NCBI RefSeq assembly: GCF_026151205.1
Contig: NC_087084.1
Coordinates: 312,001 to 376,000 of the forward strand
DNA length: 64,000 nt
Direction: 5' to 3'
DNA from: Bolinopsis microptera
Taxonomy: Eukaryota > Ctenophora > Tentaculata > Lobata > Bolinopsidae
Shown in pieces: positions 12,851 to 25,150 of the stretch. The notes under the pieces are model-generated. The model saw only the letters and a program-made list of their open reading frames with translations. It made no database searches and was not told the origin of the DNA. A program made the position numbers and the translations under genes. Position 1 is the first letter of the stretch. Each line of letters begins with the position of its first letter.

Positions 12851-13540
12851 TGTCCAGCCCTTATTCAAAATGTAATGTACTAAAAGTAAAGGTAGAGTGG
12901 TTAAGAGGTAGGTAAAGTAAAGGCTTTAAGTTTAATAAACAATGGCACAGCTATTTTGTAACAATCTATTAAGGAGTATAAAATACATAAACATAAAATA
13001 TTCAATATATTCAAATATGCGAATATACAGTAATGATAATGAGGGAAGCAGAAAACACAATGTTAGAAAGGACTCATTCTGTAAAGTGTATGTGTATCAT
13101 TACTTTGTATTACATTTGTAATACACTTTACATATGTGAATAATGAACAGTAGAATTATACGTGAATAATATGTGAATAATGAACATACAATACACATAT
13201 TACTGAAATAATGAACACTCGCTAAGGACACACAATAATCGTTTTTTAACACCTCCCGGTAATTATTATAGGGAGGTGTTTAAAACTGAGATAAAATGTA
13301 CATCTGCAGATTAAAAGTACACACCTTAATATTATTTTTATTAGACTCTTGCGAACGGAACATTCAGAACAATTGTAACATTTTTAATTTTTCAAAAAAC
13401 ATTCAAAACAGTAAAAAACTATTGAAACATTTTTAGGTAAAAACAGAGAAAGGCGCTGAAAGAGCGCAGGCTTTGTTTTGACACGTATAAGGTAGGAGAA
13501 AACTGTAGTGTTGGCTCTCCATCAAACTGACCTTATACGC
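12851..13540. other. AT-rich spacer with one hairpin
   Basis: Unique AT-rich sequence. A stem of CACCTCCC near 13,250 pairs with GGGAGGTG near 13,271 across a 13-nt AT-rich loop, extended by flanking T/A runs. No gene seen. Confidence 0.5.
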
Positions 13541-13745
13541 ACCAAACTAGCCAATCAGAGCCCAGTATTCACACAACGTGACACAAACTAGCCAATCAGA
13601 GCAGTATTCAAACCACGTGACACAAACTAACCAATCAGAGCAGTATTCAAACCACGTGACACAAACTAACCAATCAGAGCCCAGTATTCACACCGCGTGA
13701 TACCAAACTAACAAACCAAAAGGCCCCCGTATTCCCCACCACGTG
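13540..13745. repeat. CCAAT plus E-box array, locus 1
   Basis: About five copies of a ~40-nt unit pairing AACCAATCAGAGC with ACACCACGTGACACAAACTA. The right end is degraded. The same unit occurs at 16,690-16,910 and 27,440-27,565. CCAATCAG fits the NF-Y/CCAAT-box consensus and CCACGTGAC fits a USF/TFE-type E-box. Regulatory function is inferred only. Confidence 0.85.
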
Positions 13746-13749
13746 ACAA

Positions 13750-16333
13750 AAAAAAACACAAAGTTAAAACGTTTCAAAAAATCTGCAAAAATCCACTAAA
13801 TCCCACATTAAAACAGTGGCAAACTCCCCCAAAATTCCCCTAAATCAAAACGTTTAAAAAAGTGCAAAAAATCTGCAACATCCACTAAATCCCCCCAATT
13901 AAAACAGGCAAACTCTGCAACATCTCAATAAAACACAAGTTTAAAAAAAGTGAAAAAACCCGAACATCTCACTAAATCAAACAGTTAAAACAGTGCAAAC
14001 TCTGCAACATCTCACTAAATCACACAGTTAAAACAGTGCAAACTCTGCAACATCTCACTAAATCACACAGTTAAAACAGTGCAAACTCTGCATCATCTCA
14101 CTAAATCACACAGTTAAAACAGTGCAAACTCTGCAACATCTCACTAAATCACACAGTTAAAACAGTGCAAACTCTGCAACATCTCACTAAATCACACAGT
14201 TAAAACAGTGCAAACTCTGCAACATCTCACTAAATCACACAGTTAAAACAGTGCAAACTCTGCAACATCTCACTAAATCACACAGTTAAAACAGTGCAAA
14301 CTCTGCAACATCTCACTAAATCACACAGTTAAAACAGTGCAAACTCTGCAACATCTCACTAAATCACACAGTTAAAACAGTGCAAACTCTGCAACATCTC
14401 ACTAAATCACACAGTTAAAAACAGTGCAAACTCTGCAACATCTCACTAAATCACACAGTTAAAACAGTGCAAACTCTGCAACATCTCACTAAATCACACA
14501 GTTAAAACAGTGCAAACTCTGCAACATCTCACTAAATCACACAGTTAAAACAGTGCAAACTCTGCAACATCTCACTAAATCACACAGTTAAAACAGTGCA
14601 AACTCTGCAACATCTCACTAAATCACACAGTTAAAACAGTGCAAACTCTGCAACATCTCACTAAATCACACAGTTAAAACAGTGCAAACTCTGCAACATC
14701 TCACTAAATCACACAGTTAAAACAGTGCAAACTCTGCAACATCTCACTAAATCACACAGTTAAAACAGTGCAAACTCTGCAACATCTCACTAAATCACAC
14801 AGTTAAAACAGTGCAAACTCTGCAACATCTCACTAAATCACACAGTTAAAACAGTGCAAACTCTGCAACATCTCACTAAATCACACAGTTAAAACAGTGC
14901 AAACTCTGCAACATCTCACTAAATCACACAGTTAAAACAGTGCAAACTCTGCAACATCTCACTAAATCACACAGTTAAAACAGTGCAAACTCTGCAACAT
15001 CTCACTAAATCACACAGTTAAAACAGTGCAAACTCTGCAACATCTCACTAAATCACACAGTTAAAACAGTGCAAACTCCGCAACATCTCACTAAATCACA
15101 CAGTTAAAACAGTGCAAACTCCGCAACATCTCACTAAATCACACAGTTAAAACAGTGCAAACTCCGCAACATCTCACTAAATCACACAGTTAAAACAGTG
15201 CAAACTCTGCAACATCTCACTAAATCACACAGTTAAAACAGTGCAAACTCTGCAACATCTCACTTAATCACACAGTTAAAACAGTGCAAACTCTGCAACA
15301 TCTCACTAAATCACACAGTTAAAACAGTGCAAACTCTGCAACATCTCACTAAATCACACAGTTAAAACAGTGCAAACTCTGCAACATCTCACTAAATCAC
15401 ACAGTTAAAACAGTGCAAACTCTGCAACATCTCACTAAATCACACAGTTAAAACAGTGCAAACTCCGCAACATCTCACTAAATCACACAGTTAAAACAGT
15501 GCAAACTCCGCAACATCTCACTAAATCACACAGTTAAAACAGTGCAAACTCCGCAACATCTCACTAAATCACACAGTTAAAACAGTGCAAACTCCGCAAC
15601 ATCTCACTAAATCACACAGTTAAAACAGTGCAAACTCTGCAACATCTCACTAAATCACACAGTTAAAACAGTGCAAACTCTGCAACATCTCACTAAATCA
15701 CACAGTTAAAACAGTGCAAACTCTGCAACATCTCACTAAATCACACAGTTAAAACAGTGCAAACTCTGCAACATCTCACTAAATCACACAGTTAAAACAG
15801 TGCAAACTCCGCAACATCTCACTAAATCACACAGTTAAAACAGTGCAAACTCTGCAACATCTCACTAAATCACACAGTTAAAACAGTGCAAACTCTGCAA
15901 CATCTCACTAAATCACACAGTTAAAACAGTGCAAACTCTGCAACATCTCACTAAATCACACAGTTAAAACAGTGCAAACTCCGCAACATCTCACTAAATC
16001 ACACAGTTAAAACAGTGCAAACTCCGCAACATCTCACTAAATCACACAGTTAAAACAGTGCAAACTCCGCAACATCTCACTAAATCACACAGTTAAAACA
16101 GTGCAAACTCTGCAACATCTCACTAAATCACACAGTTAAAACAGTGCAAACTCTGCAACATCTCACTTAATCACACAGTTAAAACAGTGCAAACTCTGCA
16201 ACATCTCACTAAATCACACAGTTAAAACAGTGCAAACTCTGCAACATCTCACTAAATCACACAGTTAAAACAGTGCAAACTCTGCAACATCTCACTAAAT
16301 CACACAGTTAAAACAGTGCAAACTCCGCAACAT
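13750..16333. repeat. 43-nt satellite-like array, about 58 copies
   Basis: Core CAGTTAAAACAGTGCAAACT, followed by CTGCAACATCTCACTAAATCACA. From 13,980 on the copies are almost identical. The main variant is CTGC versus CCGC, which is clustered. The first ~230 nt are corrupted versions. The rare variant CACTTAATC occurs at 15,261 and 16,164, exactly 903 nt (21 units) apart, which shows a higher-order duplication. Confidence 0.95.
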
Positions 16334-16420
16334 ATATGATCTATATTGATCTATATTGATCTATATTGTGCTATAGATACTGATTGTATAGTAGCCAGAT
16401 AGTATCTTTCTCAGCTGTAT

Positions 16421-16423
<3 letters not shown>

Positions 16424-16479
<56 letters not shown>
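16424..16479. repeat. (CT)n microsatellite
   Basis: About 27 CT dinucleotides with one TTT interruption. It underlies the Glu/Arg run of a minus-strand ORF, which is not supported as a gene. Confidence 0.95.
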
Positions 16480-16689
16480 ATTCGACTATAGTAGTATACA
16501 CACAAACAAACTAACTTTACAATCTGTAGCAGGGGTTGAGTTTTACAATGTGGTAAAATAACGACACTTACCCTGGGGAACGAGTAAGACGTTTTATCAG
16601 TTGTTATCAGTAGAGTCAATAGGAACAAAATTAGAAACATAATCCCACCACCAATTTTAGGATATTTTCGGCACTAAACTGACCTTATA

Positions 16690-16910
16690 CACGCCTAACC
16701 AATCAGACTATCAGAGCACAGTATTCACACCACGTGACACAAACAAACCAATCAGAGCACAGCATTCACACCACGTGACACAAACAAACCAATCAGAGCA
16801 CAGCATTCACACCACGTGACACAAACAAACCAATCAGAGCAAAGCATTCACACCACGTGACACAAACAAACCAATCAGAGCACAGCATTCACACCACGTG
16901 ACACTAACTA
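16690..16910. repeat. CCAAT plus E-box array, locus 2
   Basis: Five copies of the ~40-nt unit containing CCAATCAGAGCACAGCATTC and ACCACGTGACACAAACAAA. It is cleaner than locus 1 and separated from it by the 43-nt array. Confidence 0.9.
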
Positions 16911-17037
16911 TTTTCGGCACTAATCGCTGGAATGATTTCATCAGAAATCTTACAGCTGGTTACATATAATTTGGTAGAATAACTCTAATACTAAGAGTCG
17001 CGTACCTAGCACTAGTGACCTGGTGACGTGTTTTTAA

Positions 17038-17071
17038 TAGAGTGAGAACATGATATCATGTTCTCACTCTA
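17038..17071. other. Perfect 34-bp palindrome
   Basis: Half-site TAGAGTGAGAACATGAT is followed directly by its exact reverse complement with no loop, centred on GATATC. It could be a cruciform or dimeric protein site, or the fused ends of a small inverted repeat. Confidence 0.85.
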
Positions 17072-17451
17072 TATCATGGATTTGGGAACACTTCAATGTT
17101 TGACATTTTGAACTAGCTCGCGTAGAAACACTAAAATTAGATGCCAAATGGTATCAAATTAAAATCTAAAATTAATCAATAAATATCATGGCCGTATAGT
17201 CAATAGTGGCTGTATTTTGGCTGTATAGTGGCTGTAAAATGGCTGTATAGTGGAAAAACTAATCTCCCAATTTCCCCGGCTAAAACTGATTAATACTAAA
17301 AGAACTAAACACTAAAGTAACGATAAAACAAGTCAGTAACTGCATGAGAGCTAGTAACCATAGTAACCTCGTACTAGTGAGTGTAAGGAACCACAAGAGT
17401 CCAATGTCACTAGTTCTCACAACCACACCCTGCCAACACGTTAACACCTCC

Positions 17452-20400
17452 ACAGAGAAACTGTAGAGAAGCTCCTGTTCTGTTCAACTGTAGAGAAGCT
17501 CCTGTTCTGCTCAACTGTAGAGAAGCTCCTGTTCTACTCAACTGTAGAGAAGTTCCTGTTCTTCTCAACTGTAGAGAAGCTCCTGTTCTGTTCAACTGTA
17601 GAGAAGCTCCTGTTCTTCTCAACTGTAGAGAAGCTTCTGTTCTACTCAACTGTAGAGAAGCTCCTGTTCTTCTCAACTGTAGAGAAGCTCCTGTTCTTCT
17701 CAACTGTAGAGAAGCTTCTGTTCTACTCAACTGTAGAGAAGCTCCTGTTCTTCTCAACTGTAGAGAAGCTCCTGTTCTTCTCAACTGTAGAGAAGCTCCT
17801 GTTCTGCTCAACTGTAGAGAAGCTCCTGTTCTGCTCAACTGTAGAGAAGCTCCTGTTCTTCTCAACTGTAGAGAAGCTCCTGTTCTTCTCAACTGTAGAG
17901 AAGCTCCTGTTCTTCTCAACTGTAGAGAAGCTCCTGTTCTTCTCAACTGTAGAGAAGCTTCTGTTCTACTCAACTGTAGAGAAGCTCCTGTTCTACTCAA
18001 CTGTAGAGAAGCTCCTGTTCTTCTCAACTGTAGAGAAGCTCCTGTTCTGCTCAACTGTAGAGAAGCTCCTGTTCTGCTCAACTGTAGAGAAGCTCCTGTT
18101 CTACTCAACTGTAGAGAAGCTCCTGTTCTGCTCAACTGTAGAGAAGCTCCTGTTCTTCTCAACTGTAGAGAAGCTCCTGTTCTTCTCAACTGTAGAGAAG
18201 CTCCTGTTCTTCTCAACTGTAGAGAAACTTCTGTTCTACTCAACTGTAGAGAAGCTTCTGTTCTACTCAACTGTAGAGAAGCTCCTGTTCTTCTCAACTG
18301 TAGAGAAGCTCCTGTTCTTCTCAACTGTAGAGAAGCTCCTGTTCTGCTCAACTGTAGAGAAGCTCCTGTTCTGCTCAACTGTAGAGAAGCTCCTGTTCTA
18401 CTCAACTGTAGAGAAGCTCCTGTTCTGCTCAACTGTAGAGAAGCTCCTGTTCTTCTCAACTGTAGAGAAGCTCCTGTTCTACTCAATTGTAGAGAAGCTC
18501 CTGTTCTTCTCAACTGTAGAGAAGCTCCTGTTCTACTCAATTGTAGAGAAGCTCCTGTTCTACTCAACTGTAGAGAAGCTCCTGTTCTACTCAATTGTAG
18601 AGAAGCTCCTGTTCTGCTCAACTGTAGAGAAGCTCCTGTTCTGCTCAACTGTAGAGAAGCTCCTGTTCTGCTCAACTGTAGAGAAGCTCCTGTTCTACTC
18701 AATTGTAGAGAAGCTCCTGTTCTTCTCAACTGTAGAGAAGCTCCTGTTCTACTCAATTGTAGAGAAGCTCCTGTACTACTCAACTGTAGAGAAGCTCCTG
18801 TTCTACTCAATTGTAGAGAAGCTCCTGTTCTACTCAATTGTAGAGAAACTCCTGTTCTACTCAATTGTAGAGAAGCTCCTGTTCTACTCAATTGTAGAGA
18901 TGTTCCTGTTCTTCTCAACTGTAGAGATGTTCCTGTTCTGCTCAACTGTAGAGAAGCTCCTGTTCTACTCAATTGTAGAGAAGCTCCTGTTCTACTCAAC
19001 TGTAGAGAAGCTCCTGTTCTACTCAATTGTAGAGAAGCTCCTGTTCTTCTCAACTGTAGAGAAGCTCCTGTTCTACTCAACTGTAGAGAAGCTCCTGTTC
19101 TACTCAACTGTAGAGAAGCTCCTGTTCTACTCAACTGTAGAGAAGCTCCTGTTCTTCTCAACTGTAGAGAAGCTCCTGTTCTACTCAACTGTAGAGAAGC
19201 TCCTGTTCTACTCAACTGTAGAGAAGCTCCTGTTCTTCTCAACTGTAGAGAAGCTCCTGTTCTTCTCAACTGTAGAGAAGCTCCTGTTCTGCTCATCTGT
19301 AGAGAAGCTCCTGTTCTGCTCAACTGTAGAGAAGCTCCTGTTCTGCTCATCTGTAGAGAAGCTCCTGTTCTTCTCAACTGTAGAGAAGCTCCTGTTCTTC
19401 TCAACTGTAGAGAAGCTCCTGTTCTACTCAACTGTAGAGAAGCTCCTGTTCTGCTCAACTGTAGAGAAGCTCCTGTTCTGCTCAACTGTATAGAAGCTTC
19501 TGTTCTGCTCAACTGTAGAGAAGCTCCTGTTCTGCTCAACTGTATAGAAGCTTCTGTTCTTCTCAACTGTAGAGAAGCTTCTGTTCTTCTCAACTGTAGA
19601 GAAGCTCCTGTTCTACTCAACTGTAGAGAAGTTCCTGTTCTGCTCAACTGTAGAGAAGCTCCTGTTCTGCTCAACTGTAGAGAAGCTCCTGTTCTTCTCA
19701 ACTGTAGAGAAGCTCCTGTTCTACTCAACTGTAGAGATGTTCCTGTTCTGCTCAACTGTAGAGAAGCTCCTGTTCTTCTCAACTGTAGAGAAGCTCCTGT
19801 TCTGCTCAACTGTAGAGAAGCTCCTGTTCTACTCAACTTTAGAGAAGCTCCTGTTCTGCTCAACTGTAGAGAAGCTCCTGTTCTGCTCAACTGTAGAGAA
19901 GCTCCTGTTCTTCTCAACTGTAGAGAAGCTTCTGTTCTACTCAACTGTAGAGAAGTTCCTGTTCTGCTCAACTGTAGAGAAGCTCCTGTTCTACTCAACT
20001 GTAGAGAAGCTTCTGTTCTGCTCAACTGTAGAGTAGCTCCTGTTCTACTCAACTGTAGAGAAGCTTCTATTCTACTCAACTGTAGAGAAGCTCCTGTTCT
20101 GCTCAACTGTAGAGAAGCTCCTGTTCTGCTCAACTGTAGAGTAGCTCCTGTTCTTCTCAACTGTAGAGAAGCTCCTGTTCTACTCAACTGTAGAGATGTT
20201 CCTGTTCTGCTCAACTGTAGAGAAGCTCCTGTTCTTCTCAACTGTAGAGAAGCTCCTGTTCTGCTCAACTGTAGAGAAGCTCCTGTTCTACTCAACTTTA
20301 GAGAAGCTCCTGTTCTGCTCAACTGTAGAGAAGCTCCTGTTCTGCTCAACTGTAGAGAAGCTCCTGTTCTTCTCAACTGTAGAGAAGCTTCTGTTCTACT

Positions 20401-21228
20401 CAACTGTAGAGAAGTTCCTGTTCTGCTCAACTGTAGAGAAGCTCCTGTTCTACTCAACTGTAGAGAAGCTTCTGTTCTGCTCAACTGTAGAGTAGCTCCT
20501 GTTCTACTCAACTGTAGAGAAGCTTCTATTCTACTCAACTGTAGAGAAGCTCCTGTTCTGCTCAACTGTAGAGAAGCTCCTGTTCTGCTCAACTGTAGAG
20601 TAGCTCCTGTTCTGCTCAACTGTAGAGAAGCTCCTGTTCTGCTCAACTGTAGAGAAGCTCCTGTTCTACTCAACTGTAGAGAAGCTCCTGTTCTTCTCAA
20701 CTGTAGAGAAGCTCCTGTTCTACTCAACTGTAGAGAAGCTCTTGTTCTACTCAACTGTAGAGAAGCTCCTGTTCTGCTCAACTGTAGAGAAGCTCCTGTT
20801 CTTCTCAACTGTAGAGAAGCTCCTGTTCTACTCAACTGTAGAGAAGCTCCTGTTCTTCTCAACTGTAGAGAAGCTTCTGTTCTGCTCAACTGTAGAGAAG
20901 CTCCTGTTCTTCTCAACTGTAGAGTAGCTCCTGTTCTACTCAACTGTAGAGAAGCTCCTGTTCTTCTCAACTGTAGAGTAGCTCCTGTTCTTCTCAACTG
21001 TAGAGAAGCTCCTGTTCTACTCAACTGTAGAGAAGTTCCTGTTCTGCTCAACTGTAGAGAAGCTCCTGTTCTACTCAATTGTAGAGAAGCTCCTGTTCTT
21101 CTCAACTGTAGAGAAGCTCTTGTTCTACTCAACTGTAGAGAAGCTCCTGTTCTACTCAATTGTAGAGAAGCTCCTGTTCTGCTCAACTGTAGAGAAGCTT
21201 CTGTTCTGCTCAACTGTAGAGAAGCTCA
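17452..21228. repeat. 27-nt array, about 140 copies, fully open on the minus strand
   Basis: Core AGAAGCTCCTGTTCTACTCA, then ACTGTAG. The period of 27 gives a nine-residue repeat on the minus strand (SRTGASLQL) and a 1,267-residue ORF over 17,410-21,213. The plus strand is also open for long stretches (EKLLFCSTV). The most variable base changes Ser to Arg, so the variation does not look protein-conserving. A 459-nt block (17 units) is duplicated: 19,737-20,036 matches 20,196-20,495. I treat it as a satellite. Coding is possible but unsupported. Confidence 0.9.
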
Positions 21229-21480
21229 TTCGTGATTTCGAACAAATTTTGCTTTCCCACGACAGTTAAATGGCATTATTTTTTAATTTATTGCCAATTT
21301 GAATGAGTATAAAGTGGAATATTCAGTCAGTGATCGACCGATATGCTTACCTAAACACAAGGAAATGTTTTCAGAGGTAAAATTTCGGAATCTTTGAAAT
21401 TACCTCCTTATTAATGAAGTTATTAGTTTACATTTCGACTTTGTAAAGTAACCTGACATTATAATAAAAAAGATGATATC

Positions 21481-21648
21481 TGACCAAAACCCATAATCAT
21501 GGGTAGAGTGGAAAAGCGAGTGACTGATTTCATTCTCGTATCATTTTGCATTTGCGGACGGTTATTCAAATTAATATCATTTCCTTTTGTTTCGGAAAGA
21601 GAGACACTGGCAGCGGTCCACTCTACCCATGATTATGGGTTTTGGTCA
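21481..21648. mobile_element. Short TIR element (MITE-like), 31-bp perfect inverted ends
   Basis: 21,481-21,511 is the exact reverse complement of 21,618-21,648 (inner motif CATAATCATGGGTAGAGTGG). The interior is about 106 bp with no transposase. No clear target duplication is visible, so the superfamily is unassigned. Confidence 0.75.
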
Positions 21649-21663
21649 AATTATATATATGTA

Positions 21664-22425
21664 GAGGGTGGGCCAAAAGTCAGTGGGCATACGTTGGCCA
21701 TAATAGCTCCGCTGTGTTTTATATTTGAGAGCTGTTGCTTTGCAGATGGCATACTGTACTTACTGGTTCGAGGATTCCGTCGTCAAAAAAAATCGAATAT
21801 TTTAGACCACGCCCATTCAATATTAAAACACCTATATTGATTTTTTCAATATAGGTGTACGCCTATTTTTTTCAGAGACGGTAGATTATTAAATTTTGCA
21901 TATGATCTGAAAACATAAGGCAAAACGGATTAGAGATGACGAATTTATTAATAATTTTCTGTATCTCGTTGACAAAATTGACTGGGTGATTATGTGACAC
22001 CGTGACACGACACCTTAATTGGGCACCCTTAACAATTCCCATAATGTTTAACGGGGTGGTTAACGGGGTCACCTAATCACGTGATTAGGTAAACCAATCA
22101 CCTGATCACACGTAATGAATAAACTCGTTATGCTTCATATCTCGGTCATCTGAGAAGCTACAGTTCTAATTTTTTCAGGACAAACGTAATTCGAATGGCA
22201 TAACACAATTCAATAAAATTTGGCTCGATCCGACTATCCAAACTATCAAATAAATGCAAAAATGAACCTTCATTTGAAAAAAATAAACTCGAATATTTTT
22301 CGATTTGACAAATTCCTTGAACCAGTGGTGGTAGTAAGTCATGCCAGAAAGAATTATTTCAATTGGGCACTCAGTGACTGAGCTATTAAGGCCAACGTAT
22401 GCTCACTGACTTTTGGCCCACCCTG
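21664..22425. mobile_element. Non-autonomous Tc1/mariner-type element
   Basis: The 45-nt ends 21,664-21,708 and 22,381-22,425 are inverted repeats with only a few mismatches (GGGTGGGCCAAAAGTCAGTG). They are flanked by TA at 21,662-21,663 and 22,426-22,427. The TA target duplication and the AGGGTGGGCCAAAAGT-type end are typical of mariner-like elements. The 762-bp interior has no long ORF. An internal hairpin lies at 21,828-21,858. Confidence 0.8.
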
Positions 22426-22427
22426 TA

Positions 22428-25148
22428 TTATCTGTTAACAATTGTGTTCCATCAAGATCCAAATTAAAAAGACGAACACAATGTAGCAGGACAGAGAGAG
22501 AGAGTGTTCGCAAGATGAGTATCTTATTAATCATACCTGAAAGTGAACACAGCCCTCACTAACAGACCACTGCTCTGCTAAAGTAAACATCTTTTAATGT
22601 TGACTTATACCACTGTATATAAATACACTAACTAATGAAGATTAACATGTTACATGTGTTTATCAGTGTCATGAGGGTTTGTTGGTAAATAGTTGCCATG
22701 GTAACATCACTTCACGGCAATAGTCGCCATCTTCAAAATGTGAAGAACAGTCCGGTTAATGAAACTGGAAAGTGGAAACTGGTTACTTGGTTACCAGATT
22801 ATCTGGTTACTAAGTTACTTGCTGGTTACTAGGGACTTAATGTATTGGTGGGCGGATAAAAATTGCAGTTGCTAGGTTACTTAGTTACTAGATTAACTGG
22901 TTACTAGATTACTAGCTGGTTACTAGGGTATTAGTGGGCGGATAAGAATTGCAATTGCTAGGTAACAGTGTAATAGTGTAACAGTGTAACAGTGTAACAG
23001 TGTAACAATGTAACAGTGTAACAGTGTAACAGTGTAACAGTGTAACAGTGTAACAGTGTAACAGTGTAACAGTGTAACAGTTTGAACGGTGTGAACGGGA
23101 AAAGAGCATTGACTACATGGAGGCCAAATTTTTGACTAGTGGCTACAAACCACCTGAACTCCAAATATACAAGGAAATAGCTCTAAAATTAAATGTAATA
23201 TAATAGAGAAGATATCCTCGCTAATCATCAAAATGGAGTCTGACCGAGAAATAGTGAGAACATTTTAACATTTGTAATTAACCATGACCTGACCATGGCA
23301 AAAACAGTGAGAAACATTCTTGAGAGTAAAAAAGACCTATTCAAACGAATCATTGGAGACAGAAAAATCATGATATCAGAGCGTAGGAGTTTAAACTCCG
23401 CATCTCTCCTGTTTGCCAAATCAGGATTTTCGTTGCCACTCTCAATTATAGTGATCAGAGATGTAAATATGCCAGGGGGTGTCTTTTCTGTGATAACTTA
23501 TTGACAGAAAAAATTGTAAATTTTAATGGAATTAGAGTGAAGTTAGAATTCACCCTTAATTGTAAATCTTCAAACTGTATATATTTGGCTATTTGCAGAA
23601 ATTGCACATGACATCGATCTGAATTTTATACAGGATGGGCCACGAATTACTGACCTTTTCTAAACTGCTCTAGTTTGGTCATTTCAAGTCTAATCTTCAC
23701 AAAATTGGTCTTATCTTGAAGCTTCTAAAACCAGGTTAGCATCCTGGAGACTTTGCTAAATGTGGTCCATCATCCGTGACCCTCAAAACCATGATTTCCG
23801 CCTGTAACTTTTTCTCAATTAAAAAATGCGATAGTGGCTCAATAATAATTATTTGTTGCATTTTTTTCAAAATTTTTTTAAAGAGAGGCTGGGCCTGGTT
23901 GGCCCACGAGAGGATAGCATATGGATGCTTTGCCTACCTCTGGGGTATGGCAGTCCTGTGGGAGGATGCCGGTGGGATCAAGATGTGTAATCAAGGATGA
24001 TGGTAAGTTATTTGTTGCATGTATCTGGTCAAGAACCTTCTGAGGGAACAAGCTTTGAGGATAGCATGTTTCCAAGGTGGTAATTGTAGGAGGTGCCACA
24101 GCTTGTCTTTCCTCAATTTTGTAAATGTAAGTTAAGCATTCCAGATGTTGAGACCCAGCAAAATCATGAAATTCTAGGCTGTAAATTCTAGAAAATCATG
24201 GAAAGTGAGACGTTTTGAGTAATTCTAGGCCTCAAGTCCATGATTCTGTGGATAAAGATCTGATATTTGGTTTTAATGGCTGTAATACCATTTTGAAACA
24301 TTTATAAAGATGTAGGAGGCAAGATGATTAACGCAGAAATCCCACTTTTTGAAAGTCTCCCCACAGGGGTGCTTCCAAAGAGTATTTAGCCTAAAGATAA
24401 CATTTTTTGAACATTTAAAATATAATTTGGAACATTACAGTACATTTTTTCCCCCTAATAAGAGCATTTTTTTCCCTAATAAGAGCATTTTTACTTGTCG
24501 CAACAACCGGGATAAAGATAATTTTACACAGAATACATTACAGTAACGTTATTTAAATCTCAAACAGAAAAAAAGTATATTTCAAAGCTTTGTATTTTGA
24601 TCATATATGATCGTGGGTGTATAGTGATGTTGATTGCATAATTTTGGCAGTGATGGTGAGTGAGACAATGTTGGGAGCCAGTAACACTGAGGAGTGGGTG
24701 AGGAGTGGGCGAGGGGTGGCCGCAAATGCGAGAACAGCAGAGGGCGGCACAAAACGGCACACACGGAAAAGACACAAAAACTAAACCGTGCGCGGTAAGT
24801 TAGCCAGTGTCTGAACTCTGAGAGCTAGTGTTGCCCGGCAGGAGGCCTCCAAAAGAGGTGCCGTGGCGAACTGTGGAGGCAAATTTCGAATGCAAGGCAG
24901 CTCTAACTGATGATGAAGAGGTAGACTGAACGGGAAGTTAAGAAAAAGGAAGGATCCAGCTGAAGTCTGGCTCATGTCAGGAAGTGATCAGGATACACTG
25001 AAACAGTGCAGAGCTGATTACGACAGGGTCCTCATGGATACCCCGCCTCGGATGGCGAGCCAATGCCCTGCTTTCGATATTTATGTCTACATCGGAGTTG
25101 TTTCAAATTGGAAAATTTTAAGTTTAATGATTCGGCGTTATCACATCA
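22428..25148. other. Mostly unique spacer, no confident gene
   Basis: Contains an 8-nt GTGTAACA array at 22,962-23,080 and a lone mariner-like end at about 23,631 (CAGGATGGGCCACGAATTAC). Short open frames at 23,295-23,504 (+), 23,878-24,099 (-) and 24,974-25,258 (+) match nothing I recognise and lack supporting exon structure. The frame near 23.88-24.1 kb has a coding-like base composition and may be a transposon relic. Confidence 0.4.
22962..23080. repeat. 8-nt GTGTAACA tandem array
   Basis: About 14 copies of GTGTAACA with single-base variants. Read on the minus strand it gives LLHCYTVT repeats, which are shadows. Confidence 0.95.
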
Positions 25149-25150
25149 TA

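Noticed and set aside
13980-16333. CRISPR-like array
   Set aside because: Direct tandem 43-nt units with no unique spacers, in an intron-bearing animal genome with no cas genes.
17410-21213. 1,267-residue minus-strand ORF as a structural repeat protein gene
   Set aside because: It is produced by a 27-nt tandem period that leaves several frames open on both strands. The changes between units are not protein-conserving and there is no signal, splice or start context.
23776-24000. 74-residue plus ORF near 23.9 kb as an exon
   Set aside because: No splice sites or family match; the opposite strand looks equally coding-like, so neither can be supported.
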